A stretch of 36,432 nt of DNA from an archaeon. Its GTDB lineage: Archaea > Nanobdellota > Nanobdellia > SCGC-AAA011-G17 > GW2011-AR20. The notes under the pieces are model-generated. The model was not told where the DNA came from, made no database searches, and was given only the letters and a program-made list of their open reading frames with translations. This document shows, piece after piece, positions 1 through 7,850 of this stretch. Position 1 is the first letter of the stretch; the number at the start of each line of letters is the position of its first letter. The stretch lies in assembly GCA_002687185.1 (NCBI GenBank), contig NYZO01000112.1, forward strand, positions 1 through 36,432, written 5' to 3'. The translations under genes were made by a program, and so were the position numbers.

Positions 1-29
1 AAACAATGCATCTGGAGGATTTATTAAAA

Positions 30-2372
30 ATGCAAAAAATTAGTTTTATACTACTATTATTATGTGTTAGTGTGCTGCTTGCGCCAGGAGTGCTTGCAGC
101 TAATGTTGACTTGACACTTAGCGAGTTGAATCAAATTGAAATTGAAGAAGGAAAGACTTATCAATTGACGTTGACTGTTACGAATTTGGAGACAACCGAT
201 GTTGTTATAGATTTAAAAGATAATGATGCTAGTATTAGCGAATTGTCGTTAACGTATTTGCCGGATAGAAATAATGTTAATATTGATGGGAGTAAATCGC
301 AAAATTTTGTAGCGACAATAAGAGCTGCTAGTAATATTGAAAGTACAATTACTAAAACACTTACATTTGATGTAGAAGAAAGAGGAACTTCTAATAAATT
401 AGTTACTGAGTCTGTAACTGTTGAATTAACACCGCCGCGACAACCTAAGCTGGAATTTGATACGCCAAATTTAGTTACTGTTGAAGAAGGATCGAGTACG
501 GTGCTTAGTGTGTTGTTAAGAAATACTGGAAATGTTAAGCTTGTTAATATTGAGCCGGAAGTTACAAACTCTAACTCACAAATCGAGATTGATATTACTC
601 CAAAAGCTACTAGTTTAGAAGCTGGGTCGTCAACTACTTTTTCGTTCACTGTGTCACCTGTAATCGGGGCGCAAGAGAGAGATTATAATGTGGCTATTAA
701 AGCAGATGCATCAGATGGGACTACTGCAACCACATCAGCTACTGTGAAAGTTACCAAAATACCAGTTGATCGAAGACTTACATTCTTAGACAAAGATAAG
801 AATGCTATATCACAACTTACTTTTGATCTGTTACGCGGAGATGAAGGCGAGAAAATAATCTATCTTAGAAATGAAGGAGGAGATGTACTTAATGTTGATC
901 TTTTGCCTGAAATATCTCTTGATGATGGGAATAATGTAATCTCGTTAAGCTTTACGCCTGTGTCTAAAGGGATTCCACTGTCGCCAACTTCTGAGACACC
1001 TGTAACAGTTAAATTAGACGTGGATGATGGGCAAGAGCTTAGAACCTATTCAGGTAAACTTGCTGTGGAAGACACTTCGAATCAATTTATCAGACGAGAA
1101 ATTGGTTTTAGAATCAATGTGCAACCAGATCTGTGTAACGCGGGAATTGTAGGAGATGCACTAAGTATTGATATAGAAAATCCTGATTCTGATGATGAAT
1201 ATAAAGTCGGAGAAACTGTACATGTAGAGATTGAAGCACGAAACGGTGATACAGAAGATCTCCGTACGACAGTTGAGGCGTTCTTGTATAACGGAAACAA
1301 AAAAGTTGATCGTGATGAGAAAACACAAAGAATAAAAGATAATGATGATAAAACCTTTAAACTTGATCTTTTTGTAGATCCTGAAGAAGACATAGACCCT
1401 GATGATGATCTTGTATTATATGTGCAAGCATTTGAGAAAGGGCATCAAGATAGGCAGTGTATACAAGTCAAAGAAGTGCTTGATCTACAAATTGATGATC
1501 GTGATCTTCTAATATCATCTAGTAGCATGAGCCGATCAGGGCAAGTTGAGCTTGGGACATTACTTAGCTTCCCAGTTACAGTAGTAAACATTGGTGATGA
1601 AGATGAAGAAAATGCGTTCGTTGAAATTGTTAATTCAAGATTAGGTATCAGTGAGCGGTCAACGCCGTTTGATGTAGAACAATTTGGGGAAGGCGATGAT
1701 AGTGAAGCTACACGGGTGATCACAGTAGCTATTCCAAATGATGCTAAATCCGGAACATACTCATTCACACTTAATGCAGTATTAGATAATGGTGCGCGAG
1801 TACATTCAGTGTTTAGTGATGAGATCGTAGTCGAAGGTATAGATGATGGTAAAATAGCTGTCGGTGCAGTCAGTGGGAAAGCTGTGACTGTGCTTGATAG
1901 GAATATTGAAGCAGAGCTAGGAGATAAAATTAGGTTCGATGTCCAAGTTGAAAATCCGACAGAGACAATAAAAAGCTATCAAATCGAGTTTGAACCGATT
2001 GGTGAGTGGGCGCTTGTAGGGTTTGAGACTCTGACGCTTGCACCTGGTGCGTCTGATGTTGTTACCATAGAATCAAGTGTTCTTCAAGAAGGGAGTAGCT
2101 CAGGGATAATTAAAGTTTCGTCTGGTGGAAATACAGTGGATAGTATATCCATAAACGCAGACGTTGAACAGATAACTGATGGTACGACGCCTATACTAGG
2201 AACAGGCGGGACAGTTTATTCAACGACTGATGGAGATGGTAGTGGATTCTTTGATGATGATGTCAATAAACTACTCACTGCAGGCGGTGGCGGACTTGGA
2301 GCTATCATAATCGTGCTGTTTACATTGCTAATCAGACAACAAAAAAAAGGCTATTATCTACCGCCTAAATAA
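30..2372 (+). CDS. Exported, C-terminally anchored Ig-like repeat surface protein
   Basis: Likely an envelope or S-layer-associated structural protein. The ORF track starts at 6, but the ATG at 30 is preceded by GGAGGAT (14-20) at Shine-Dalgarno spacing and directly opens a signal peptide (basic start, LLLLCVSVLLAPG, Ala-rich cleavage region). About 780 residues follow, made of successive beta-sandwich modules of NEW3/CARDB character ('LRNTGNVKLVNIEPE', 'VTVVNIGDEDEENAFVEI', 'VQVENPTETIKSYQI'). The middle is very acidic (DIDPDDD). A Gly-rich linker leads to one membrane segment (GAIIIVLFTLLI) and a short cytoplasmic tail (RQQKKGYYLPPK). A motif VSGKAV lies in the last third. No catalytic residues are visible. 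A T-rich tract follows the stop. The topology is well supported; the exact role is inferred. Confidence 0.8.
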   Translation: MQKISFILLLLCVSVLLAPGVLAANVDLTLSELNQIEIEEGKTYQLTLTVTNLETTDVVIDLKDNDASISELSLTYLPDRNNVNIDGSKSQNFVATIRAASNIESTITKTLTFDVEERGTSNKLVTESVTVELTPPRQPKLEFDTPNLVTVEEGSSTVLSVLLRNTGNVKLVNIEPEVTNSNSQIEIDITPKATSLEAGSSTTFSFTVSPVIGAQERDYNVAIKADASDGTTATTSATVKVTKIPVDRRLTFLDKDKNAISQLTFDLLRGDEGEKIIYLRNEGGDVLNVDLLPEISLDDGNNVISLSFTPVSKGIPLSPTSETPVTVKLDVDDGQELRTYSGKLAVEDTSNQFIRREIGFRINVQPDLCNAGIVGDALSIDIENPDSDDEYKVGETVHVEIEARNGDTEDLRTTVEAFLYNGNKKVDRDEKTQRIKDNDDKTFKLDLFVDPEEDIDPDDDLVLYVQAFEKGHQDRQCIQVKEVLDLQIDDRDLLISSSSMSRSGQVELGTLLSFPVTVVNIGDEDEENAFVEIVNSRLGISERSTPFDVEQFGEGDDSEATRVITVAIPNDAKSGTYSFTLNAVLDNGARVHSVFSDEIVVEGIDDGKIAVGAVSGKAVTVLDRNIEAELGDKIRFDVQVENPTETIKSYQIEFEPIGEWALVGFETLTLAPGASDVVTIESSVLQEGSSSGIIKVSSGGNTVDSISINADVEQITDGTTPILGTGGTVYSTTDGDGSGFFDDDVNKLLTAGGGGLGAIIIVLFTLLIRQQKKGYYLPPK

Positions 2373-2396
2373 TTTTTTTCTTTTTTTCCAGTTTTT
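2373..2396 (+). terminator. T-tract transcription terminator
   Basis: Right after the TAA of the first gene come T7-C-T7 and then a further T5 run, with no strong hairpin. This is the usual form of an archaeal intrinsic terminator. The next gene has its own TATA-like box just downstream, so the two genes are probably separate transcription units. Confidence 0.6.
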
Positions 2397-2418
2397 ACCT
2401 ATATTAAACCAACATAAT

Positions 2419-2428
2419 CTATTTAAAG
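2419..2428 (+). promoter_or_regulatory. TATA-like promoter box for the 2471 gene
   Basis: CTATTTAAAG lies 43-52 nt before the ATG at 2471. Initiation about 25 nt downstream would leave a leader of roughly 20 nt and would exclude the TTG start used by the ORF track at 2444. Confidence 0.5.
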
Positions 2429-2470
2429 ATTCTAACGTTCTTCTTGAGTAATAAAAGGTTTGAACTAAAA

Positions 2471-4441
2471 ATGAGTAATAAATGGATGTTTCTTATAATG
2501 TTGTTGCTTTGTGTGGAGCTTTCATTCGCGCAGTTTGGCACAATCACTACGCCGGAAGAGATTACAGTTTGTCCGTGTGAGAGTGGGACTGTACAGTTAA
2601 CTATAGCTAACCATGAGGCAAGTATTGTAGATTATATTGTTGATGTAGGGCAACATCCGTGGGTAGACATTTCGCAAAAAACTGTCACAGTTCAACCTGG
2701 AAAAGTTAAGCAAATAAAGATGACAATAACACCGCCTTGTCCGCAAACCTATGATAAGTCTGTGCCAGGGAATTATGAGATTGATATTATAGTCGCTTCA
2801 TCGACTGGGTTTACTCAAACGTTTACTTATGCTGTTACAGTAGACTCTTGTTCAGCATTTTCAGTCACTCAACCTAGTGAACTTGTTATGTGCAGTGGAG
2901 GGGATGAGACGTATGATTGGGTCGTAATTAATCATGGTGTGTACACTGACTCATATAACGTGGAAATATTAAAACCGTTTGAAAAAGAAGCTGTTGTGAA
3001 TGAAACTGTGTTTTTGGCTAGAGCAGGCAAACAAACAATAATACCGATTGAAATACATACAGATAAAAAACCGGGTAATTATCCGTTTAATATAGAAATT
3101 AGTTCTAAAGATAGTCCTGCACGTAGTGTTGTGTCCACGCCGATGATTATACGTGATTGCTCAGGGTTTGTTGCTGAACTTGAAAAACATACAATGGATG
3201 TGTGCGTTGCGCAAGAAACAATGGTGCAATTGAATTTAGAGAATACTGGTTCTGTTGAAAATAATCTAAGCCTGCGAATAGAAGGGTTGTCATTTATTGT
3301 GGTGGATGAGCAGATAGTATCACTTAAACCTGAAGAAAAAAAACAAGTGCCATTAAGGATGCTGGTTGAAAATGAAGGTGTCTCTGAAGGAGAAATGTTG
3401 GTTGAGAGTAAAAATACACTTGCAACTATCCCTTTAAGTATTGTAGGCGAAAAATGTCAAGGTGTGCAAGTGGCTGTTATTGAAGACATACGAGAAATAT
3501 GTGGCTCTAAACAAAAAAATTTGCATTTTATTATTACTAATACAGGTGATGAAACAGCTGATCTAAGATTGTCCTTGAAGAATTCACAGACGTGGATGAA
3601 ACTTGAACAACCTGCAATGCTACTTGAACCTGGTGAGATATTCAATAGTACTATTATTTTAAGGCCGGAACCTGGTAACATAACTACGAGGACGTATGAG
3701 TTTGAATTGCAAGTAATAGATAGGATGACTCAAAATAAAGTGCTGTTGCCAATCAGTCTTAAAGCCTATAAAGAAAATGAATGTCCGCAAGAAAAATCAA
3801 TAAGATCAGAATCAGGGCAAGGTATTTTGGGTAGGCTGCTTACTAGATGGGAAAAACCTAAACAAAAAATAGATGAAGAACCTGTACTAAAAGATGACGG
3901 GAATGAAGTGGGTGAAGAAGTTGTTCAAAATAAACCAATTGAGTCTATCACTAACTTATTTCAATCTAGATGGGCACTCGTTGGTGGGGCAGGCGTTGCG
4001 CTATTGATACTTTTATTTTTACAACGTGATGCGTTAGCTAAAATATTTGAATTCTTTCGGTCTGAAAATGTGCTTGAAGATAAAGAATTTATTGAAGTCG
4101 ATGAAGAAGAAATACAAAGCATTGATGATACGCTCGGTGAGCCGTTAGATGAGCTTGAACCGTCACGAATAGGGAAGGTAATCTTATTTGTTTTAGTGGT
4201 AGGAGGTGCAATCGTTGGGTTGTTTACAGTTGGAGGAGTTTCTACTGATAGGTTCTTGGTGGCGCTACAATTGTACCAGGTTTATATAGGGGCTGGAGTA
4301 GGGATAGGTTCTGTGTTACTTTTATTGATACGTTATCGGAAATCGGTAGTGGATTATTTTGAAGAAGAAGATAGAAAACAACCTGAGGAAAGAGAGAAGA
4401 CCAAGCAGCATAAGAAAAATCAAAAGAAAGAGAAAAAATGA
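2471..4441 (+). CDS. Exported protein with four Cys-paired Ig-like domains and C-terminal membrane segments
   Basis: The ORF track starts at a TTG (2444). The ATG at 2471 is better because it opens the signal peptide (MSNKWMFLIMLLLCVELSFA). Four similar domains of about 100 residues follow. Each starts with a Cys-containing strand ('ITVCPCESG', 'LVMCSGGDE', 'MDVCVAQET', 'REICGSKQK') and ends near a second Cys ('VDSCSAF', 'IRDCSGF', 'GEKCQGV', 'ENECPQE'), which suggests one disulfide per domain. The C-terminal third has three hydrophobic segments (ALVGGAGVALLILLFL, VILFVLVVGGAIVGLF, YIGAGVGIGSVLLLLI) separated by acidic linkers, then a Lys/Glu-rich tail. Most likely a structural envelope protein paired with the gene before it. 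I do not recognise a named family. Confidence 0.78.
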   Translation: MSNKWMFLIMLLLCVELSFAQFGTITTPEEITVCPCESGTVQLTIANHEASIVDYIVDVGQHPWVDISQKTVTVQPGKVKQIKMTITPPCPQTYDKSVPGNYEIDIIVASSTGFTQTFTYAVTVDSCSAFSVTQPSELVMCSGGDETYDWVVINHGVYTDSYNVEILKPFEKEAVVNETVFLARAGKQTIIPIEIHTDKKPGNYPFNIEISSKDSPARSVVSTPMIIRDCSGFVAELEKHTMDVCVAQETMVQLNLENTGSVENNLSLRIEGLSFIVVDEQIVSLKPEEKKQVPLRMLVENEGVSEGEMLVESKNTLATIPLSIVGEKCQGVQVAVIEDIREICGSKQKNLHFIITNTGDETADLRLSLKNSQTWMKLEQPAMLLEPGEIFNSTIILRPEPGNITTRTYEFELQVIDRMTQNKVLLPISLKAYKENECPQEKSIRSESGQGILGRLLTRWEKPKQKIDEEPVLKDDGNEVGEEVVQNKPIESITNLFQSRWALVGGAGVALLILLFLQRDALAKIFEFFRSENVLEDKEFIEVDEEEIQSIDDTLGEPLDELEPSRIGKVILFVLVVGGAIVGLFTVGGVSTDRFLVALQLYQVYIGAGVGIGSVLLLLIRYRKSVVDYFEEEDRKQPEEREKTKQHKKNQKKEKK

Positions 4442-4467
4442 GAGTTAGATTAAAATATTGGTGATGA

Positions 4468-4836
4468 TTATTCGTCTGTCTCAAAACTACTGGCTAAATC
4501 TATCACGTATTTGCCGTCTTCTAGTTGATAAACTAATGGTTTTTTCTTGAATAAATCGATCAAGTCTAACTCGTACTTACCAGGCTTTTTAACACGGACA
4601 CTCTCAAAGTCTAGTATAACCGGTTTTTCGGTTAAGTCTTCTCCAACTAAAGAGCCTACGTCTTCTTCCATTTGAACTTTCTCAGTTTTAGTTAGATTTT
4701 GGACGACTTTAAGGGAAGAGGCTACGTCCTTTTTCTTTACGAAAAAAAAGAATTTACCGCCGCAATCACAGCCCTTCATGATAGCAGTAGAGCCGTCATC
4801 GTATAACTTATTGCAACGGACACATTGATGGGGCAT
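4468..4836 (-). CDS. arvC: Zinc-ribbon protein, DUF2072 (OapC/ArvC family)
   Basis: Last gene of a three-gene minus-strand operon. The N-terminus holds a small zinc ribbon (CVRCNKLY ... CDCGG, four Cys in the first 27 residues) followed by FFFFVKKK. The acidic remainder ends in a short conserved-looking block (KPGKYELDLIDLFKKKPLVYQLEDGKYVIDL). Length (122 aa), architecture and position beside a DUF2073 gene and an Era-like GTPase match the archaeal DUF2072 family, named OapC/ArvC after work on extracellular-vesicle formation in haloarchaea. The ATG lies 7 nt after the stop of the DUF2073 gene, so the genes are co-transcribed. Family assignment is strong; a vesicle role here is inferred from haloarchaea. 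Confidence 0.85.
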   Translation of the reverse strand: MPHQCVRCNKLYDDGSTAIMKGCDCGGKFFFFVKKKDVASSLKVVQNLTKTEKVQMEEDVGSLVGEDLTEKPVILDFESVRVKKPGKYELDLIDLFKKKPLVYQLEDGKYVIDLASSFETDE

Positions 4837-4843
4837 TTTTGTT

Positions 4844-5212
4844 TTACCTTCGAGTATGCATGAGCAACTCGATTTTTTTAGGGTTACGTTTGATTTGTTT
4901 AATCACACTCGCAGGGCCAATAATAGTCATGCCGTTTCGACCCTTGGTTAGGAAATTGATCATCCGTTCTTTGAGCTGGCTTCTAAAGGATTGGTTCTGA
5001 GTGTAATTCATAGAACAAATCTCTATGCCTTTAAATTGTTTATCGATCTCTTCCATGGTTTTTTCGATCAATTTTGTTTCTTCCTGAGGTTTGAGGCGGC
5101 CTTCTATAAGGGTTACTTTGTTTTGCTTGACAATACGTAGAATCTTGTTTAGTTTTTGTTCTTGGTCTAGGCCGTAAAGCTCGTGATGTGGGACTAGTTG
5201 AATTGTTAACAT
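4844..5212 (-). CDS. arvB: DUF2073 protein (OapB/ArvB family)
   Basis: Middle gene of the GTPase operon, starting 1 nt after the stop of the GTPase gene. It is a compact 122-aa alpha/beta protein with no signal peptide, beginning 'MLTIQLVPHHELYGLD'. It carries 'NKVTLIEGRLKPQEE', 'FKGIEICSMN' and near the C-terminus 'GMTIIGPASVIKQIKRNP'. This is the usual length and layout of archaeal DUF2073 (OapB/ArvB) proteins, which are almost always encoded next to the Era-like GTPase. It is probably a cytoplasmic partner of that GTPase. The biochemical role is not evident from sequence. Confidence 0.85.
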   Translation of the reverse strand: MLTIQLVPHHELYGLDQEQKLNKILRIVKQNKVTLIEGRLKPQEETKLIEKTMEEIDKQFKGIEICSMNYTQNQSFRSQLKERMINFLTKGRNGMTIIGPASVIKQIKRNPKKIELLMHTRR

Positions 5213-5213
5213 T

Positions 5214-5846
5214 TTATTTCACCAATGTGAAGAGCTGCTCGTAGAACTCTTCGATGTTCTCACCTGTTAATGCGGATATGCCAACAACTGGATACTGGGG
5301 GAAGGCGGACTTTATACGTTTTAAGTTAGCGCGCTTTAAATCAGTTTTGTTGCCGACAATTAACACGGGGATGTTGCGTGCTGCGAAGTTGCCAATAATA
5401 GTAATATTAACTTGTGAATATGGGTTCTTAGTAGCGTCAAGGACAGTTATGACACAGTCAACGTTCTCAAGCCATTTGATAGCTTCAATGACGCCTTTAG
5501 TAGCCTCTTTGGCACGAGCCCGTGCTTTTCTTTTGCCAAGCTTGAATTTTAAAAACTCTTCGTAATCAATCTTAGTTGCGATACCTGGAGTGTCGATTAA
5601 ATTAAATATTATTTTTTTGCCGCCAGAGCCTTTAATCTCGACTTTTTCTTTGATTTGAACTTCACGAGTCTCATGAGGTACTTCTGATGCGTCACCCATA
5701 GATTCGCCAATCCAATCCTCGCAAATTTTGTTGGCTAAAGATGTCTTGCCTGCGTTAGGTGGGCCGTAAAGGCCGAGCTTGACTAACTTCTTTTTACCAA
5801 ATAAGCCTAAGAAACCGTTGAAAAAACCTTTGATTGATTTGAACAT
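5214..5846 (-). CDS. arvA: Era-like small GTPase (OapA/ArvA family)
   Basis: First gene of the operon. All G motifs are visible: P-loop GPPNAGKTS (residues 28-36), a Thr-containing switch region, G3 DTPG, G4 NKTDL and G5 ISALTGENI. The N-terminus is a short amphipathic basic/aromatic segment (MFKSIKGFFNGFLGLFGKKK) that could dip into a membrane. The linked DUF2073 and zinc-ribbon genes identify it as the GTPase that drives extracellular-vesicle formation in Haloferax (ArvA). GTP hydrolysis is well supported; vesiculation in this organism is inferred. A TATA-like sequence lies about 28 nt before the ATG on the minus strand, so a leaderless transcript is plausible. Confidence 0.88.
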   Translation of the reverse strand: MFKSIKGFFNGFLGLFGKKKLVKLGLYGPPNAGKTSLANKICEDWIGESMGDASEVPHETREVQIKEKVEIKGSGGKKIIFNLIDTPGIATKIDYEEFLKFKLGKRKARARAKEATKGVIEAIKWLENVDCVITVLDATKNPYSQVNITIIGNFAARNIPVLIVGNKTDLKRANLKRIKSAFPQYPVVGISALTGENIEEFYEQLFTLVK

Positions 5847-5869
5847 TTAAAATGATCAGGAGGGTTTCT

Positions 5870-5879
5870 TTTTATAGTT
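5870..5879 (-). promoter_or_regulatory. TATA-like promoter of the GTPase operon
   Basis: On the minus strand ACTATAAAAAG is centred about 28 nt before the GTPase ATG (5846). That fits the TATA spacing of a leaderless archaeal transcript for the three-gene operon. Confidence 0.5.
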
Positions 5880-5961
5880 TTCTCTCTTTTTTGATGTTTA
5901 AGCGAATTTTAGTTGATACCTTTAGCTTGTCTTTATGAATGTATACACAGTTCACGCAAAT

Positions 5962-5975
5962 GTTTTAAATATTAT
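5962..5975 (+). promoter_or_regulatory. TATA-like promoter of the LamG-metallophosphatase gene
   Basis: GTTTTAAATATTAT is centred about 27 nt before the ATG at 5995. This supports that start over the ORF-track start at 5935, which lies upstream of the box. Confidence 0.55.
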
Positions 5976-5994
5976 ACGTCGATTCTTTTTTGGT

Positions 5995-7773
5995 ATGAAA
6001 AAAGGTGTGATGGTATTATTTTTAGTTTTAGCGTCATTATCGACTGCTTGCGCTAATAATTCGATTGAATTCGTCTCGCCAACGCCAGCTAACGGGATAA
6101 ATATTAGCGAAGGAGGAGATGTTACTATAAATATGACGCTGGTTGAATCTAATTTGACTAACTTTACGTTCAATTGGGATGGAACAAATCATGAATTCTA
6201 TGGAGATAATATAGTAGTGATGATGAACCTTGATAATGTGTCTGAGCTTGGAGAAGACGATACATTAGTGAAAGATATTTCTGGCAATGGATATGATGGA
6301 GCGGTCACTGGTGCTGTTTACGTAAGTACTGGAAAACATGGTGGGGCATATAGCTTTGATGGGGTCAGTGACGCGATTAATCTTGGGGATATAGAGATGG
6401 GATCTTGGACTGATATAACAGTATCTGCTTGGGCCAAAACGTCGGATAGTACCAACACACAAAGAATAGTAGTCAAAGATCAAGTAGGAACGCCGGGGAA
6501 TTTTATGTTGTGGTTTACAAACGGGGATTGGGAGTTTAGAGCTAGGGATGGGACCTGGAAGATTGCTTCTATCTCGTCTACAGCATATAACGATGGAGAG
6601 TGGCATCATTTTGCAGGGGTGGTTGATAACGCTAATAATGCGGTGAAACTCTATATTGACGGGTTGCAGGTTGGTTCTAATACTTTTAATTCTGCAACAT
6701 TAGATGATTCAGATAATGAAGAACTAGTCATCGGGACGGACTCACACGTAGGATCGTATGAGCATGTATTCAATGGAGAAATCGATGAAGTCAGAGTCTA
6801 TGATAAAGCGTTGAATGCAGACGAAATTACACAGCTTGCTAATTCAAACTTAAGAAGGTTTGATACAGATGATTGGGGATTTATAGTAGATGAGAACGAT
6901 TTGGAAGATGGTACCTATCTATATAATGCTAGTGCCATTAATTTAAACGAGACACGATTCTCAACAGGGACAAGGACACTTATTGTCGATCCTGTGCCTG
7001 AACTAACACCTGAGTTTACAGTCTGGGCAATAGGAGATCCGCATATACAAACTGATCTACCAAGCTATAGATCATACGAAGAAGCTATTAATGATAGTCT
7101 TTATGGAGGGACTGAAGGTGGTCCAGCATTTAATTGGACACTATCACTTAATATGGGAGACTGGACAGGCGGACCGTGCCCGGCTAACCCGGACGGACAA
7201 GACGTAATAGAACAATTTGAAGGTTCTGGAGTGGACCAAAACCTAATATACGGGATCACTGGAAACCATGACGGTTCAACTAACGATAACTGGTTCAAAA
7301 ATTGGATAGATCCTCTAGGAACAAACACGGCTACATCAGGGATAAATAATAGTCTTAGACCGTCGCCAGTCAGAGGCGAGTGGAATAGGTATTATTTTGA
7401 GGTCGGGAACGTGCTGTTCTTGATGTTGTCTGATTGGAACGAGCCGTCACTTGCACCGTTTGGTCGAACATGCTCTGGTGGGCACCCGGCAGGGCGAGTG
7501 ACTAATGATACATTTAATTGGTGGGTTGATATGATAGAGTCGCACCCAGACCATATTATTATCTCGACGTTCCACCAAGCGTTAATTAACACGACAGCAT
7601 ACACTAACCTATTCGAAGGCGTAGAACAAGGCATACACGGTAACCATACCTGGGCGGACAGTCACGGAAGTAGTATGTTATATGCTATAGATAATTGGTC
7701 AATTGATGGGCTTGATGAGAATCATAATTTTGTCGGAGAGAGACCGTACGGGTTTAAGAAATATATAACGTAA
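5995..7773 (+). CDS. Exported LamG + metallophosphatase protein, 5' part of a frameshifted gene
   Basis: The ATG at 5995 opens a signal peptide (MKKGVMVLFLVLASLSTACA); the track's 5935 start lies upstream of the TATA-like box. After a short Ig-like strand region comes a LamG/concanavalin-like module ('ISGNGYDGAV', 'SFDGVSDAINLGD', 'WHHFAGVVDN', 'GEIDEVRVYDKAL'). A calcineurin-type metallophosphatase follows with metal-site motifs GDPH, NMGDW, GNHDG, TFHQ and a late HGNH. It probably acts outside the cell on phosphoester substrates. The frame ends abruptly in FKKYIT, without the anchor expected of such a protein. Removing two bases from ATATATA at 7761-7767 joins it to the following ORF (KKYNVTIGYSS), giving about 1,183 residues. 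As read, the product would be secreted but not anchored. Confidence 0.82.
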   Translation: MKKGVMVLFLVLASLSTACANNSIEFVSPTPANGINISEGGDVTINMTLVESNLTNFTFNWDGTNHEFYGDNIVVMMNLDNVSELGEDDTLVKDISGNGYDGAVTGAVYVSTGKHGGAYSFDGVSDAINLGDIEMGSWTDITVSAWAKTSDSTNTQRIVVKDQVGTPGNFMLWFTNGDWEFRARDGTWKIASISSTAYNDGEWHHFAGVVDNANNAVKLYIDGLQVGSNTFNSATLDDSDNEELVIGTDSHVGSYEHVFNGEIDEVRVYDKALNADEITQLANSNLRRFDTDDWGFIVDENDLEDGTYLYNASAINLNETRFSTGTRTLIVDPVPELTPEFTVWAIGDPHIQTDLPSYRSYEEAINDSLYGGTEGGPAFNWTLSLNMGDWTGGPCPANPDGQDVIEQFEGSGVDQNLIYGITGNHDGSTNDNWFKNWIDPLGTNTATSGINNSLRPSPVRGEWNRYYFEVGNVLFLMLSDWNEPSLAPFGRTCSGGHPAGRVTNDTFNWWVDMIESHPDHIIISTFHQALINTTAYTNLFEGVEQGIHGNHTWADSHGSSMLYAIDNWSIDGLDENHNFVGERPYGFKKYIT

Positions 7774-7850
7774 CGATTGGATATAGCTCGGCTGCAATAC
7801 CGCCAATAATTCCTATAGAATATCCAGGGAATCAAACGTATAATATTAAT

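Noticed and set aside
161-649. 162-aa minus-strand ORF
   Set aside because: Shadow of the first surface-protein gene; low-complexity Ser/Val/Leu composition and no start signals.
7755-7773. Programmed ribosomal frameshift between the two surface-protein parts
   Set aside because: No slippery heptamer with a downstream structure is evident; a 2-nt AT expansion explains the break more simply.
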